Part shown: positions 1 through 8,222 of the stretch, piece after piece
Layout of the letters: every line of letters starts with the position of its first letter
Numbering within the stretch: the stretch's first letter is position 1
Origin: 2-01-FULL-45-10 sp964433975
GTDB lineage: Bacteria; Omnitrophota; Gorgyraeia; 2-01-FULL-45-10
DNA: 37,313 nucleotides
Direction of reading: 5' to 3'
Assembly (NCBI GenBank): GCA_964433975.1
Contig: CAYSSS010000008.1
Span: forward strand, 1-37,313
Made by a program: the position numbers and the translations under genes
The notes under the pieces: generated by a model
Databases searched by the model: none
Told to the model about the DNA's origin: nothing
Seen by the model: only the letters and a program-made list of their open reading frames with translations

Positions 1-68
1 GCAGAAGCCATGTTAAGGATCATCAATACAGCAACGCATATAATTATACCCTTTAATAAACTCTTCAT
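1..68 (-). CDS. Start of a secreted/exported protein (partial, runs off window)
   Basis: Only the first 22 codons are inside the window. The peptide opens MKSLLKGIIICVAVLMILNM and continues ASA, a basic n-region followed by a long hydrophobic stretch and an Ala-x-Ala-like end, which is a classic signal peptide. The ATG at 66-68 is preceded at good spacing by a strong ribosome binding site (AAAGGGGGTG), and by a near-consensus promoter at 106-134. The mature protein lies outside the window, so its function cannot be called. Confidence 0.7.
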   Translation of the reverse strand, partial: MKSLLKGIIICVAVLMILNMAS

Positions 69-105
69 TTTGTTTTTTCACCCCCTTTGCCATTAATTTG
101 ATACA

Positions 106-134
106 AGTATAACACAGGTAGCATGATTTGTCAA
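106..134 (-). promoter_or_regulatory. Sigma-70-type promoter for the signal-peptide gene
   Basis: Reading the minus strand, TTGACA (129-134), a 17-nt spacer and TATACT (106-111). Expected start of transcription is near position 99, leaving a roughly 30-nt leader that contains the strong Shine-Dalgarno of the gene starting at 68. Eleven of twelve hexamer bases match the consensus. Confidence 0.7.
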
Positions 135-155
135 GGTCTCTCAAGCACAATAAAT

Positions 156-533
156 CTACTTTTTGCTCTTTACCCGGGATTTAAGTATCTCTTCAACCGC
201 TTCGGATATCCTGTCCCTGTCCTCAGGCCGGACGTCTATGAACTCTATTCCGGTATCGTAAATATAACTACCTTTTTGTTTCGGTTCGGACTTCTTTACC
301 ACCCAAACTACGGTGCCACCGCACTTTATGGGCGGCCGTGTATCTTCGAGAAAGAGCTCCAGGTCGACCCCCTGGAATAGACCAAGATCCTCCTTTATCA
401 TCACGCATATTCCTCCCGCCCCTATGTTCTCAGTATGCGTGGATATCGTCTTGGCCGTAAGCCTCTTTTTTATTGTAATGAGGCACTTGTAGCTAGCTCT
501 TGGAAATTTTCTTCTGTTTATTCCGTTCCACAT
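156..533 (-). CDS. PilZ domain protein (predicted c-di-GMP receptor)
   Basis: A single-domain protein of 125 aa. The N-terminus carries the c-di-GMP-binding arginine motif RRKFPR (RRxxxR, about residues 7-12), and about 25 residues later NIGAGGI, the usual second PilZ motif (N/DxSxxG) with Gly at the Ser position, a tolerated variant. The rest fits a PilZ beta-barrel ending in a helical tail. PilZ proteins bind cyclic di-GMP and relay it to motility, secretion or polysaccharide machinery; the partner is not visible here. The ATG at 531-533 has an AAAGGAGAG ribosome binding site. It is divergent from the ExeA-like operon, and an HD-GYP protein (possibly degenerate) is encoded at 8444-9970, so c-di-GMP signalling is plausible in this organism. 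Confidence 0.85.
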   Translation of the reverse strand: MWNGINRRKFPRASYKCLITIKKRLTAKTISTHTENIGAGGICVMIKEDLGLFQGVDLELFLEDTRPPIKCGGTVVWVVKKSEPKQKGSYIYDTGIEFIDVRPEDRDRISEAVEEILKSRVKSKK

Positions 534-574
534 AATTTGATCTCTCCTTTAAGATGCCCTACTACACGCACTAG

Positions 575-603
575 ATTATACGTGACGCATTTTTAAAATG
601 CAA
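575..603 (-). promoter_or_regulatory. Candidate promoter for the PilZ gene
   Basis: Minus strand TTGCAT (598-603), 17-nt spacer, perfect TATAAT (575-580). The start point would be near 568, giving a leader of about 35 nt with the AAAGGAGAG site. The -35 is weak (3/6) but the -10 is perfect and the spacing ideal. Confidence 0.5.
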
Positions 604-625
604 GTATAAAATGATTCGAAATCGT

Positions 626-654
626 TTGCTTTGCGCGGCTTTTGGTTATATAAT
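626..654 (+). promoter_or_regulatory. Candidate promoter for the ExeA/GspB-like operon
   Basis: TTGCTT (626-631), 17-nt spacer, TATAAT (649-654). Transcription should begin near 661, exactly at the Shine-Dalgarno AAGGTGAG (661-668) of the gene starting at 672, so the leader would be only about 11 nt. It is back to back with the PilZ promoter at 575-603. Confidence 0.5.
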
Positions 655-671
655 TGCTTGAAGGTGAGCCT

Positions 672-1490
672 ATGTATAGAGAGTTCTTCGGACTTAAAGA
701 GAAACCCTTCAATGTCACCAGCGACCCTAACTTCTTCTTTTTAAGCCGTGTCCATAAAGAAGCGCTCTCCCATCTCTTGTACGGTATCAGGGAGAGAAAA
801 GGTTTCTTGGAAATAACCGGGGAAATCGGTGCCGGAAAGACGACACTCTGCAGGGCGTTATTGAACCATCTGGACGCCAACACCAAAAGCGCTTTCATCT
901 TCAACTCCACTCTTTCGGATATGCAGCTCTTCCAAACGATACTGGAGGATTTCGGATTGCTTATAGGGAGAAGGACCAAGGCCGCGATGTTGAGACAATT
1001 CAATAGTTTTCTTCTCGATGAGCTCTCAAAGAACAACAACGTTGTATTAATAATTGACGAAGCGCAGAATCTAAAAAATTCCGTACTCGAAGAACTTAGG
1101 ATACTTTCCAACCTTGAGACCGAAAAAGAGAAGTTATTCCAAATGATCCTCGTAGGACAGCCGCAGTTGAGGGACAAGATCAATTCTCCAAGTCTTGAGC
1201 AGTTGAGACAGAGGATCAGCGTCAAATTTCACATAACGCCCCTGGGAGGCGATGAGGTTGGAGAATATATATATCACCGGTTGAAGATAGCCGGTTCGCG
1301 CGGTGATATAAATTTTTCCGATGCCGCGCTGGAAGCCGTCTATAAATATTCTAACGGTATACCAAGGATAATAAATAAGGTCTGTGATAAGGCGTTGCTT
1401 TGCGCTTATGTTGCCGAAACAAAGGATATCGAACTTTCGATGATTGAAAGATGCATACAGGAGATAGAAGGGGTGGTGGCTGTGTCATGA
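672..1490 (+). CDS. ExeA/GspA-like AAA ATPase
   Basis: A 272-aa protein starting MYREFFGLKEKPFNVTSDP, the signature N-terminus of ExeA/GspA family ATPases. Walker A is GEIGAGKT, Walker B is VVLIIDEAQNL, and an arginine-rich sensor segment (LRQRISVKFHI) follows. ExeA with GspB/ExeB helps type II secretion or type IV pilus assemblies pass the peptidoglycan; in Omnitrophota-like genomes this pair is common. The ATG at 672 is preferred over the upstream in-frame TTG at 654 because it directly follows AAGGTGAG. The stop overlaps the start of the next gene (ATGA, 1487-1490), indicating translational coupling. The typical C-terminal peptidoglycan-binding domain of ExeA is absent, so this is the ATPase core only. 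Confidence 0.85.
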   Translation: MYREFFGLKEKPFNVTSDPNFFFLSRVHKEALSHLLYGIRERKGFLEITGEIGAGKTTLCRALLNHLDANTKSAFIFNSTLSDMQLFQTILEDFGLLIGRRTKAAMLRQFNSFLLDELSKNNNVVLIIDEAQNLKNSVLEELRILSNLETEKEKLFQMILVGQPQLRDKINSPSLEQLRQRISVKFHITPLGGDEVGEYIYHRLKIAGSRGDINFSDAALEAVYKYSNGIPRIINKVCDKALLCAYVAETKDIELSMIERCIQEIEGVVAVS

Positions 1491-2050
1491 GTATAATACA
1501 GGATGCTCTTAAGAAGGCTCAGGGCGATTTCTCAAAAAAGAAGGCGCCCCAGGAGAAGCTCAACATTGCGCAGGTCCAACCGGTGAATAGCGAACCCGTA
1601 GAGTCCGATAAAAGGCCGCTCCTGCATAGCGATGCTAGCAGGTCGCCGTCCATGCGCCTGCCCGCCTTAGTGAGCGTCCTTGCGATATTATTGCTCATTT
1701 ATGGATTCAATTCGTCCCTACACCAAACCGTGAGCCGCAATAATATCCCGCGGGTAACTAAAAACAGCGAGGAGCCCGCAGTAAATATAAACCCTGGAAC
1801 CAATGCCGCAAGTATCTTCGGTCAGGCAAATAAACTCGATGCTATAAATTTCATGGTCCCCCGGAAATCGCTCTTCGTTCTGAGCGGAATAATGTTTACC
1901 CAGGATAGGCCACAAGCCATAATCAATGGCCATCTACTTGAAGAGGGTGATAAGATAGGCGGCGCAACGATCCTGGCTATAGAGGAAGACTGCGTTTTAC
2001 TCGATCTGAATGATGAGAATATGAGGATTGAACTGAATAAGAAGGACTAG
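1487..2050 (+). CDS. GspB-like general secretion pathway protein
   Basis: A 187-aa protein starting MSIIQDALKKAQ, a motif typical of GspB/PulB-like partners of ExeA. It has a polar N-terminal cytoplasmic segment, one membrane span around residues 64-79 (LPALVSVLAILLLIYGF), an extended periplasmic linker, and a C-terminal domain (LSGIMFTQDRPQAIINGHLL to the end) resembling the small beta domains of GspB/GspC. The start overlaps the upstream ATPase stop by 4 nt. Its stop overlaps the convergent GNAT gene stop through the palindrome CTAG (2047-2050). Role inferred: membrane partner of the ExeA-like ATPase in envelope secretion or pilus assembly. Confidence 0.75.
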   Translation: MSIIQDALKKAQGDFSKKKAPQEKLNIAQVQPVNSEPVESDKRPLLHSDASRSPSMRLPALVSVLAILLLIYGFNSSLHQTVSRNNIPRVTKNSEEPAVNINPGTNAASIFGQANKLDAINFMVPRKSLFVLSGIMFTQDRPQAIINGHLLEEGDKIGGATILAIEEDCVLLDLNDENMRIELNKKD

Positions 2051-2505
2051 ATCTTCAATTCAAGATTGTGTATCTTGAACCCCGCGACATCCAGAGCTTC
2101 TATCTCCTTAAAACCCTTACTAAGGCATAAATTCATTGCGTCTTTCATCCTGTCGGTGCATCTGAACGCTATGCGCCTATAGCTCTTCTCTCTGCAGAAC
2201 TCTATAGCCTTGTTGAGAAGTTCCGTGCCATAACCATGCTTGCGGTGCTTAAGATCAACGAAGAGCCTTCTTAAAAGGGCGCTCTCCTTTGAATCTTCCT
2301 TGATCCCAACCGTGCCAACAATATCGCCGTTATCCTCTATGACCATAAAGGCATCCTTTTCTCCGCCATAGACCTGATCTATCTTGGTGAGGTCGCTGTC
2401 GGAGTAGGCGTTCTTATCGAACGGGTACTCCTTAGTAAGTATCGATAGTATAAGGTCCCTTACGCCGCTGGCATCAGTCTTTGAAAATACTCTTAAGGTA
2501 TGCAT
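2047..2505 (-). CDS. GNAT family N-acetyltransferase
   Basis: A 152-aa single GNAT domain. The acetyl-CoA-binding region is visible as RRLFVDLKHRKHGYGTELL, containing a variant of the R/QxxGxG/A loop (HRKHGYG), preceded by the beta-strand segment DIVGTVGIK. Substrate cannot be deduced. The ATG follows a GAGGAGAGG ribosome binding site and lies 16 nt after the aroB stop, so the two are probably co-transcribed. Tail-to-tail overlap with the GspB-like gene leaves no room for a separate terminator. Confidence 0.85.
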   Translation of the reverse strand: MHTLRVFSKTDASGVRDLILSILTKEYPFDKNAYSDSDLTKIDQVYGGEKDAFMVIEDNGDIVGTVGIKEDSKESALLRRLFVDLKHRKHGYGTELLNKAIEFCREKSYRRIAFRCTDRMKDAMNLCLSKGFKEIEALDVAGFKIHNLELKI

Positions 2506-2521
2506 AAATATAGACCTCTCC

Positions 2522-3426
2522 TCAATTTTGTAAACGCTTCTTCACGGCCCATGCTATTACGCTCTCCGGCACAGCTTCCACCACACAGCAACTTCCCGGG
2601 GCGCGAGGAAGCACAAACCTGTTCTTATTCCGCACGAACTTTTTATCATGCAGATGAGCTTCGTGTATCTTATTGAATTTTAAACCTTTTATCCCTGTCG
2701 GCAGGCGGCACTTTTTTATAAGGCGCTCGATCCTGTCTCTGTCATCTTCTTTTAATAGACCGATCCCGCAGGCAATGTCCGCGGCTACNNNNNNNNNNNN
2801 NNNNNNNNNNNNNNNNNNNNNNNNNNNNNNNNNNNNNNNNNNNNNNNNNNNNNNNNNNNNNNNNNNNNNNNNNNNNNNNNNNNNNNNNGCACCTGTCTCG
2901 GAGAAAGCGACATCAAGACGTTTGTGTCGGATATGACAACTCTAGGCTGATAGAACGCTCCCGCAAGATTTTTTGCCGCCGGAAGATCGATAGCAACTTT
3001 GCCGCCGATGCTGGAATCTACCTGGGCCAATAATGTCGTTGGAATCTGTACGTAGGGTACACCTCTTTTGTAGGCCGCGGCCGCAAAGCCGGCGAGGTCA
3101 CCTACCACGCCGCCGCCGAGAGCTATTATGAATAAGGACCTATGCCTATCGTATGCGGCGACGTGATCCAAGACTTTTAAAAGGGTGGACGATGACTTGG
3201 CTTTCTCGGAGTCCGGGAGGAGCTCGAATTTTACGCTTATCCCGGACGATTTAAGCGAGTTTTTCAAAGTTTTGCCGTAGGCACGCTTGAGGGCCTTATT
3301 CGTTATCACAACCGCGTCCCGGCCTATCTTAAGCTTTTTAACGATGGCGCCGCTCTTCGATAGGAGGCCCTCTCCTATCAGGATGTCGTAAGACCTTTCG
3401 CCTAAAGAGACTCTGACTCTATTCAC
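2522..3426 (-). CDS. aroB: 3-dehydroquinate synthase, interrupted by the assembly gap
   Basis: Two coding segments flank the N block. The N-terminal 179 residues include the NAD-binding GGGVVGDLAGFAAAAYKRG region, PTTLLAQVDSSIGGKVAID and KNLAGAFYQP, hallmark AroB motifs. The C-terminal 88 residues (2522-2788) include DKKFVRNKNRFVLPRAPG and end at the TGA at 2522-2524. The enzyme converts DAHP to 3-dehydroquinate in the shikimate pathway; aroQ (next step) is at 25210. The two segments are in different frames across exactly 100 Ns, and about 90 residues including the metal ligands are missing, so the true gap should be about 270-290 nt. Start is GTG (3424-3426) with a weak ribosome site. It follows the small basic protein gene by 19 nt. 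Confidence 0.9.
2789..2888. other. Assembly gap of exactly 100 N inside aroB
   Basis: Positions 2789-2888 are all N. The round length suggests a scaffolding placeholder rather than a measured gap. Frame arithmetic supports this: the flanking aroB segments need a gap length of 2 modulo 3, whereas 100 is 1 modulo 3. Confidence 0.98.
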
Positions 3427-3445
3427 CTTTTGATGGGGTTATTGG

Positions 3446-3772
3446 CTATTTTTTCGTTTCCTTCTTGGCTTCCGCAGCCGCAGCCTTAGCTCCCTCTTTT
3501 GCCGCAGGCTTCGCTGTTTCTTTGCCTGGCGCCGCCGGAGCCGCCCCTGTTGCACCGACGCCCTCCGCAGTTTCAGCGCCTTCGGCCGCAACGGCCTTCT
3601 CTTTCTTGATCCTGAACCTGGTTACTTTAACCTTGGGCAATCCGAATACGGAGTCTTTCTTTTCGTCCCACTTCTCTTTATCCTGCAGCGTCTTTATCCT
3701 CTCGTAACGCTTTAGAACGGACCTATGTTTCTTGTCTTTGTCGGATGAACGTAGACTTGGATGCTGTGACAT
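3446..3772 (-). CDS. Small basic protein (PVC type) with Ala/Lys-rich tail
   Basis: A 108-aa protein. The first ~55 residues (MSQHPSLRSSDKDKKHRSVL, then KRYERIKTL and DSVFGLPKVKV) closely resemble the small basic protein of Verrucomicrobia/Chlamydiae (recalled as TIGR04137), a roughly 50-residue protein of unknown role thought to be nucleic-acid or ribosome associated. Here it is followed by a low-complexity tail of about 45 residues rich in Ala, Lys, Glu, Gly and Pro, reminiscent of histone-H1-like tails. Strong ribosome site (GAGGAGGTAATAATA) before the ATG. It lies 42 nt after the SPOR gene and 19 nt before aroB. The family match is from memory; a function is not established. Confidence 0.7.
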   Translation of the reverse strand: MSQHPSLRSSDKDKKHRSVLKRYERIKTLQDKEKWDEKKDSVFGLPKVKVTRFRIKKEKAVAAEGAETAEGVGATGAAPAAPGKETAKPAAKEGAKAAAAEAKKETKK

Positions 3773-3814
3773 TTATTATTACCTCCTCAAATTTGCGAAA
3801 CGTATCTTCTCTTC

Positions 3815-4411
3815 CTATCTCAATCTGACGTATGCATCTCGATACATCTGTCTAACCTTCCTTAAGATCTTCTGTGCGGCTTCCTTGTTTTTGAAGGATC
3901 CTACGCACGCCAAATAATAAGGCTCTCCGTAGTATATGAAGGCCTCTAAGCCGGCTGCCTTTAATTTGCCGACTTCCTTTATGGCGAACTCCTCCCGTGA
4001 AAACGCGGCCGCCACCACAGTGTACGGCATTGTCTTATCAAAAACCGCCTGCGCCTTAACCGCCGGTGCGTTACGATCGATCTTGAGCGCTACGTTTGTA
4101 CCCACGGCTTTTTTAGGCACAAATATGGGATCCGCTCGGTCTTTGATCGGTATTGCCGGCACACCAGCTTTATCTTTAGCTATTACGTTTGCCGCTGTAA
4201 TCCTTTTATAGAAAGAGGACTTGCCTTTTTCAACTCCAAGCGCGAAGAATACCACCGAAAGCATTATTAAGCCTATAGCCGTAAATACGACCTTCTCCGG
4301 CGTCAGGGTGATCGCAAAGTCGGTCCTTGGAAAGATCCCCCCGAACTTTACCGATTGCTTCTTCGGGGTTTCGAATTCAAACAGTTCCTTCTGACACTTC
4401 TCATTTTCCAT
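3815..4411 (-). CDS. SPOR-domain membrane protein
   Basis: A 198-aa bitopic protein: ~46 cytoplasmic residues, one membrane span (about 47-65, FTAIGLIMLSVVFFALGV), a linker with Lys/Pro/Ala, and a C-terminal SPOR domain (YTVVAAAFSREEFAIKEVGK ... YYLACVGSFKNKEAAQKI). SPOR domains bind denuded glycan strands at the division septum. This topology matches FtsN/DedD-like septal proteins, but no specific orthology can be claimed. The ATG (4409-4411) lacks a Shine-Dalgarno and sits only 11 nt after a perfect -10 box, so the transcript should be nearly leaderless. First gene of a unit with the small basic protein, aroB and the GNAT. Confidence 0.8.
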   Translation of the reverse strand: MENEKCQKELFEFETPKKQSVKFGGIFPRTDFAITLTPEKVVFTAIGLIMLSVVFFALGVEKGKSSFYKRITAANVIAKDKAGVPAIPIKDRADPIFVPKKAVGTNVALKIDRNAPAVKAQAVFDKTMPYTVVAAAFSREEFAIKEVGKLKAAGLEAFIYYGEPYYLACVGSFKNKEAAQKILRKVRQMYRDAYVRLR

Positions 4412-4422
4412 GGTAGCGTGAT

Positions 4423-4451
4423 ATTATAACATCCATGTTCGACCGTGTCAA
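4423..4451 (-). promoter_or_regulatory. Perfect-consensus sigma-70 promoter, near-leaderless
   Basis: Minus strand TTGACA (4446-4451), 17-nt spacer, TATAAT (4423-4428): 12 of 12 consensus bases at ideal spacing. The start codon of the SPOR gene begins 11 nt beyond the -10, so a start point near 4416 leaves about 5 nt of leader with no room for a ribosome binding site. Confidence 0.8.
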
Positions 4452-4473
4452 CTTGCTACGGATGGCTGATGGG

Positions 4474-5187
4474 TCAATCTCTTACTGTAACTGTTCCGAA
4501 ATTAAGCCGGAATATCTTGCCTGTGACCTCGAGAGATGGTGAGCTCAGGTTCCCCTTCGCCTTGACCGAAAAACTCTTCCATCCATCCGGCTCATCCTGC
4601 ATTATTACGGAGTGAAGTTCAGGCGGGATCTCCTTGAGGACATCTTTAGAAAAGAGTATAGTTACATCCACATCGATCGCGTTATTGTAATAAATGTCGC
4701 CTGTGAGGATGAGCCTCATATCTCTCCCGCTGGCTGAGAACTTCTTTACGGTTATGCCGTTAGAGAATATTTCCACCAGACCGGTTACATCCTTGTACAT
4801 CCAACGCCCCTCGAAAGGCATTGCTATGAGCTGCGATAGCGTATCGTATGTATCTTGCTTCTGGCTAGTTCTCTTCTTGATGAAATGGACGTTCTTGAAT
4901 TTAAAATCTAAAAGTATGCTCCTGAACCAGCCGGAGCCCCACGAGGGCTTTATGGTCGCCTGCTGTGAGAAGAATCCCGCACCCAGCTTGCTGTTTGTTG
5001 TTCTCAGGTCATCAAAGACGAGTCCGGTCCCCTTCTCTTTTACCATACGTTTATACGAGATCTCCTGGGAATATAGCCTTGAAATAGCAAATATAGCGAT
5101 CCTATTGAAATTTAGATAGGCTATAAATAGGCCCGTAGTGATTATCAGGACGCCCAGCAGATATCGTCGTAATCGCACTTCTGGCAT
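4474..5187 (-). CDS. Hypothetical bitopic membrane protein
   Basis: A 237-aa protein not recognised with confidence. An N-terminal membrane anchor (about residues 9-30, YLLGVLIITTGLFIAYLNF) is followed by a soluble ~200-residue domain with many short alternating hydrophobic strands, reminiscent of AsmA/DUF748-like beta proteins of the periplasm, though this is only an impression. The ATG at 5185-5187 lies inside the last 14 codons of the helicase gene (43-nt overlap) and has a GAGG site just upstream; the next in-frame ATG would delete the membrane anchor, so the overlap is accepted. Probably translated with the helicase. Function unknown; an envelope role is inferred only from topology. Confidence 0.6.
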   Translation of the reverse strand: MPEVRLRRYLLGVLIITTGLFIAYLNFNRIAIFAISRLYSQEISYKRMVKEKGTGLVFDDLRTTNSKLGAGFFSQQATIKPSWGSGWFRSILLDFKFKNVHFIKKRTSQKQDTYDTLSQLIAMPFEGRWMYKDVTGLVEIFSNGITVKKFSASGRDMRLILTGDIYYNNAIDVDVTILFSKDVLKEIPPELHSVIMQDEPDGWKSFSVKAKGNLSSPSLEVTGKIFRLNFGTVTVRD

Positions 5188-8100
5188 TTATCCTCGTCGC
5201 GTTTTGAAAATTTCTCGAATTTAAGGCTCTTTATGTTTTCCCAGGTATCCTTGATTATCTCTTCCATCTCGCTGACCATATCTTCCGTGATCCGGACCGG
5301 CAGCGAAATGTAGCCGCCTTTCTTTAAGTCCAGCTTCCTGATATCCGCTGAAAGCGGCTCTATGAATACGAGAACGCCGTGGCTGACGGTCCTGCCGCGC
5401 GATTGCGCCCTGTCCTTTTCGTAAAGGAGCTTATAAGAGACAAGCTGTCTTAAATATCCGTCGCAGTCGTCACTCTTAAGCTCACGGCACCCGTTTATCT
5501 TCTTAAGATGATCATCCGGCTTACCGGTCTTGTAATCTATTATCCGCACGGCATTTTTCTTCTCGTCCTGCCATTCTACCTTATCGTACTTGCCCGTAAA
5601 TATGATATTATCGGCCAGAGTTATTACAAACTTCTTCTCCAAGTCTATAGGCACAACAGGGTCCTTTGATGCGGAATCGAACCATTCTCTCAATACAGGG
5701 CCATTTGCCTTATTAAGACAATCGAGCTCTATGGAACTATCCGCGCCCTGCATCTTCAGTTCGTCTTCAAAAGCCTTGAGGAAAAATTTAAAATTCGGGA
5801 ATTTGCCCTTTCTTTTCAGCTCTCTATATGTCTCCTCAAGCGCTTTATGTACAGAATTACCGAATACAAGGCTCCTCTTCTTGGCCGCGGGAAGCTTCAA
5901 GACATCGTTATATAGGAATTTTCTGCGGCATGACATGTAATTATTTACCCGTGTTGGATTTAGAGAGAGATCCGCGATCATGTCACTAAGTATCGCCTCT
6001 GTTCCGATGAAAGGGTCTTCTGAGTCCGCAAGGTCGATCGACTTTCCCAGCAGCTCTTCCTCGTTTACGTGCTCGGACGGTTCCCTGGATAGATCCATGT
6101 GATTCAAATATGAGCTGGGTATCGTATTCTCGCTGGGGCTGGCTGTAAAGAAGAGTGTCGATTTTGATCTGGTTACCGCCACATAGAATAGCCGCGTCTC
6201 ATCATATCCGGCCAGCTCCTTCAGCGACTTCTTCTCCTTGATCCTCTCTTTGGTCTTGAAGAGAGCTGCCGGCAAAGGTATCTTTTCCGGTATCGCGCGA
6301 GCGGGCCAGTTCTTATTCTGAAGGCAGAACGGTATTATGACCGAATGGAACTCCTGCCCTTTCGAGCCATGAGCCGTATAGATCCTCACCCCGTCCTGCG
6401 TCATCGTTACAAGCTTTCCCTGAATAGGGAGACCGTGGTCGGCCCTCGTCTTCATCTCAAGCATAAGATCGTCAAGGCGCATACCGGGATTTGCGAGGTC
6501 GGCCGACTTTACCATATTTATGAAGGAAGTAACGCTTCTTAAATCCCTTATTCTTAATATATCCTGACTGGCGTACTCTCTTAAGATATATCTGAAGAGC
6601 CCGGAGTCCTTTATGTAGTTAAGGAGTATAGTGTGTACGGTCTTCGTTTCCGCGTCTTCGAGAAGCCTTCTGATGGCATAGGCGGCCTTATGGGTCGAAA
6701 AATATTCGAAGAATTCACTCATCAGAGAGACCTTTCTTATCCGCTTCTCTCTCTTCTCATTGACGTGGCATAGGAACTTGAGTATTTCAGGCTGGGTCAA
6801 GGAGAGATAGTCCGACGTAAGAACCCTGTAGAGCAACATATCCTTATCATCCATATCGCCCGGCCCCGCGTGGGCGAGGCGAAGAACGTCGATGAGCTGT
6901 TTTACGCGTTTTTCACCGCTTATATCCTCTTTGCCGTCAGTAGCGTACGGTATGCCTGCCTGCAGGAACGCGTCTATTAACTTTAATATGCTCTTCCTCT
7001 TTCTCACAAGGATGGCTATGTTGTTGTACGGATGGGCTCTCTCTTCAGGGCTTAGTTCCGTTGCGGAAGCGATCCTATCTTTTAGCTCTTTGATCTTATC
7101 TACGATAAAGAGTAACTCCTCTTCTTCGGTAGTAAACTCCCTGAACCCAATCTCCTTATCCCGAAAGTCTTTTACACAGACCAGGTTCTTTTCGGCCACC
7201 CTCTCCTTGGATGGGATGAGGTCTATTATATTTTTGGAGATATCAAGCAGTTCTTTGGTGGAACGATAATTGTCCCTTAGTGATATCTCCTTGAGGCTCC
7301 CGAAGCGCTCTTTTAATAGCTTGAAGTTCCCCACGCTGGCGCCCTGGAACCTGTATATCGACTGGTCGTCGTCACCCACGCAGCACAGATTGGGATCCTT
7401 GTAGTCAAGGAGCGCGAACAATAGCTCCAATTGCGCGCCGTTGGTGTCCTGAAACTCATCCACCATGACATACCTGAACTGGGCCTGGTACTTCTCTCTC
7501 AAGGCTCTCTCCTTCTTCAGGGCTTCAGTAGCGAAGAGTATCATGTCATCGTAGTCGTATCTTCCGCGCTCATCGAATATCTCTTTATTCTTGCCCTCTT
7601 TCAGCTTCTCGTAAATATCATATACCACGGACAGGGCTTTAAGCCTCTTTACATGCTTCTCTTCGAGATAGGCATCCGGTCCGTTCTTAGCTATATATTT
7701 GTACAGGTCGCCCGGTTTTATGCCGTCCTTCTTCAAGTCCCCTATCTTCTGCAGAAGCTCCCTTATATACATATAGGGCGCGCCGAACGGCCGTATCTCG
7801 TCAAGGCCTTTTGTTGTATCTAGTATATACTTCATGGCCTTTACCTGTTCCACGTCATCCATCTGGACCTTGTCACCGACGTACTCGGCCGCCTCCTCCG
7901 ATTCCTGAAGAATGGAGTTTGCAAATCCGTGGAAGGTGAAGACTTCGACATCGTAACCGTTCTGGCCTATTACTTTGGCGAGGCGTTCCTTCATGGTCTT
8001 GGCCGCGGAGTTAGTATAAGTGAGTATGAGGATGTTTTCCGGCAGGATATCGTTGTCCTTTTTAAGTATAGAACGGGCGCGTATGGATAAGAGCTGGGTC

Positions 8101-8222
8101 TTCCCGGTCCCGGGACCTGCCAGTACCAGAACGGGCCCTTTAGTGGAATTTACGGCAAGCGCCTGTTCGCCGTTGAGGCTGGCGAATATATCAGGCAGTT
8201 CTTCTTTTAAGGAGTTTTTCAA
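5145..8222 (-). CDS. UvrD/Rep-family helicase fused to Fe-S PD-(D/E)XK nuclease
   Basis: A 1025-aa protein. Superfamily 1A helicase motifs in order: GPGTGKT (residues 36-42), YVMVDEFQDTN, DDQSIYRFQGAS, NYRST, TAHGSKGQEF and RLFYVAVTRSK. The C-terminal third is a RecB/AddB-like nuclease: VNNYMSCRRKFLYND, a catalytic GKYDKVEW ... IIDYKTGK (D896-Y-K898) and a terminal CQKCDYDDIC. Cys765 plus Cys1013, 1016 and 1022 form the four-cysteine pattern of a [4Fe-4S]-clasped nuclease, as in AddB. Likely role: single-chain AddA/RecB-like end processing or repair. Start is a TTG (8220-8222) without a clear ribosome site, overlapping the winged-helix gene by 32 nt; a slightly different start is possible. 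The downstream membrane protein overlaps its end by 43 nt. Confidence 0.9.
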   Translation of the reverse strand: MKNSLKEELPDIFASLNGEQALAVNSTKGPVLVLAGPGTGKTQLLSIRARSILKKDNDILPENILILTYTNSAAKTMKERLAKVIGQNGYDVEVFTFHGFANSILQESEEAAEYVGDKVQMDDVEQVKAMKYILDTTKGLDEIRPFGAPYMYIRELLQKIGDLKKDGIKPGDLYKYIAKNGPDAYLEEKHVKRLKALSVVYDIYEKLKEGKNKEIFDERGRYDYDDMILFATEALKKERALREKYQAQFRYVMVDEFQDTNGAQLELLFALLDYKDPNLCCVGDDDQSIYRFQGASVGNFKLLKERFGSLKEISLRDNYRSTKELLDISKNIIDLIPSKERVAEKNLVCVKDFRDKEIGFREFTTEEEELLFIVDKIKELKDRIASATELSPEERAHPYNNIAILVRKRKSILKLIDAFLQAGIPYATDGKEDISGEKRVKQLIDVLRLAHAGPGDMDDKDMLLYRVLTSDYLSLTQPEILKFLCHVNEKREKRIRKVSLMSEFFEYFSTHKAAYAIRRLLEDAETKTVHTILLNYIKDSGLFRYILREYASQDILRIRDLRSVTSFINMVKSADLANPGMRLDDLMLEMKTRADHGLPIQGKLVTMTQDGVRIYTAHGSKGQEFHSVIIPFCLQNKNWPARAIPEKIPLPAALFKTKERIKEKKSLKELAGYDETRLFYVAVTRSKSTLFFTASPSENTIPSSYLNHMDLSREPSEHVNEEELLGKSIDLADSEDPFIGTEAILSDMIADLSLNPTRVNNYMSCRRKFLYNDVLKLPAAKKRSLVFGNSVHKALEETYRELKRKGKFPNFKFFLKAFEDELKMQGADSSIELDCLNKANGPVLREWFDSASKDPVVPIDLEKKFVITLADNIIFTGKYDKVEWQDEKKNAVRIIDYKTGKPDDHLKKINGCRELKSDDCDGYLRQLVSYKLLYEKDRAQSRGRTVSHGVLVFIEPLSADIRKLDLKKGGYISLPVRITEDMVSEMEEIIKDTWENIKSLKFEKFSKRDEDKCQKCDYDDICWAS

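Noticed and set aside
593..1225. Minus-strand open frame of 210 codons over the ExeA-like gene
   Set aside because: Antisense shadow; low-complexity Ser/Leu-rich translation, no ribosome site, and the plus-strand gene has full motif support.
2785..2936. Short open frames running into the N block
   Set aside because: They are created by undefined bases; the real gene here is aroB.
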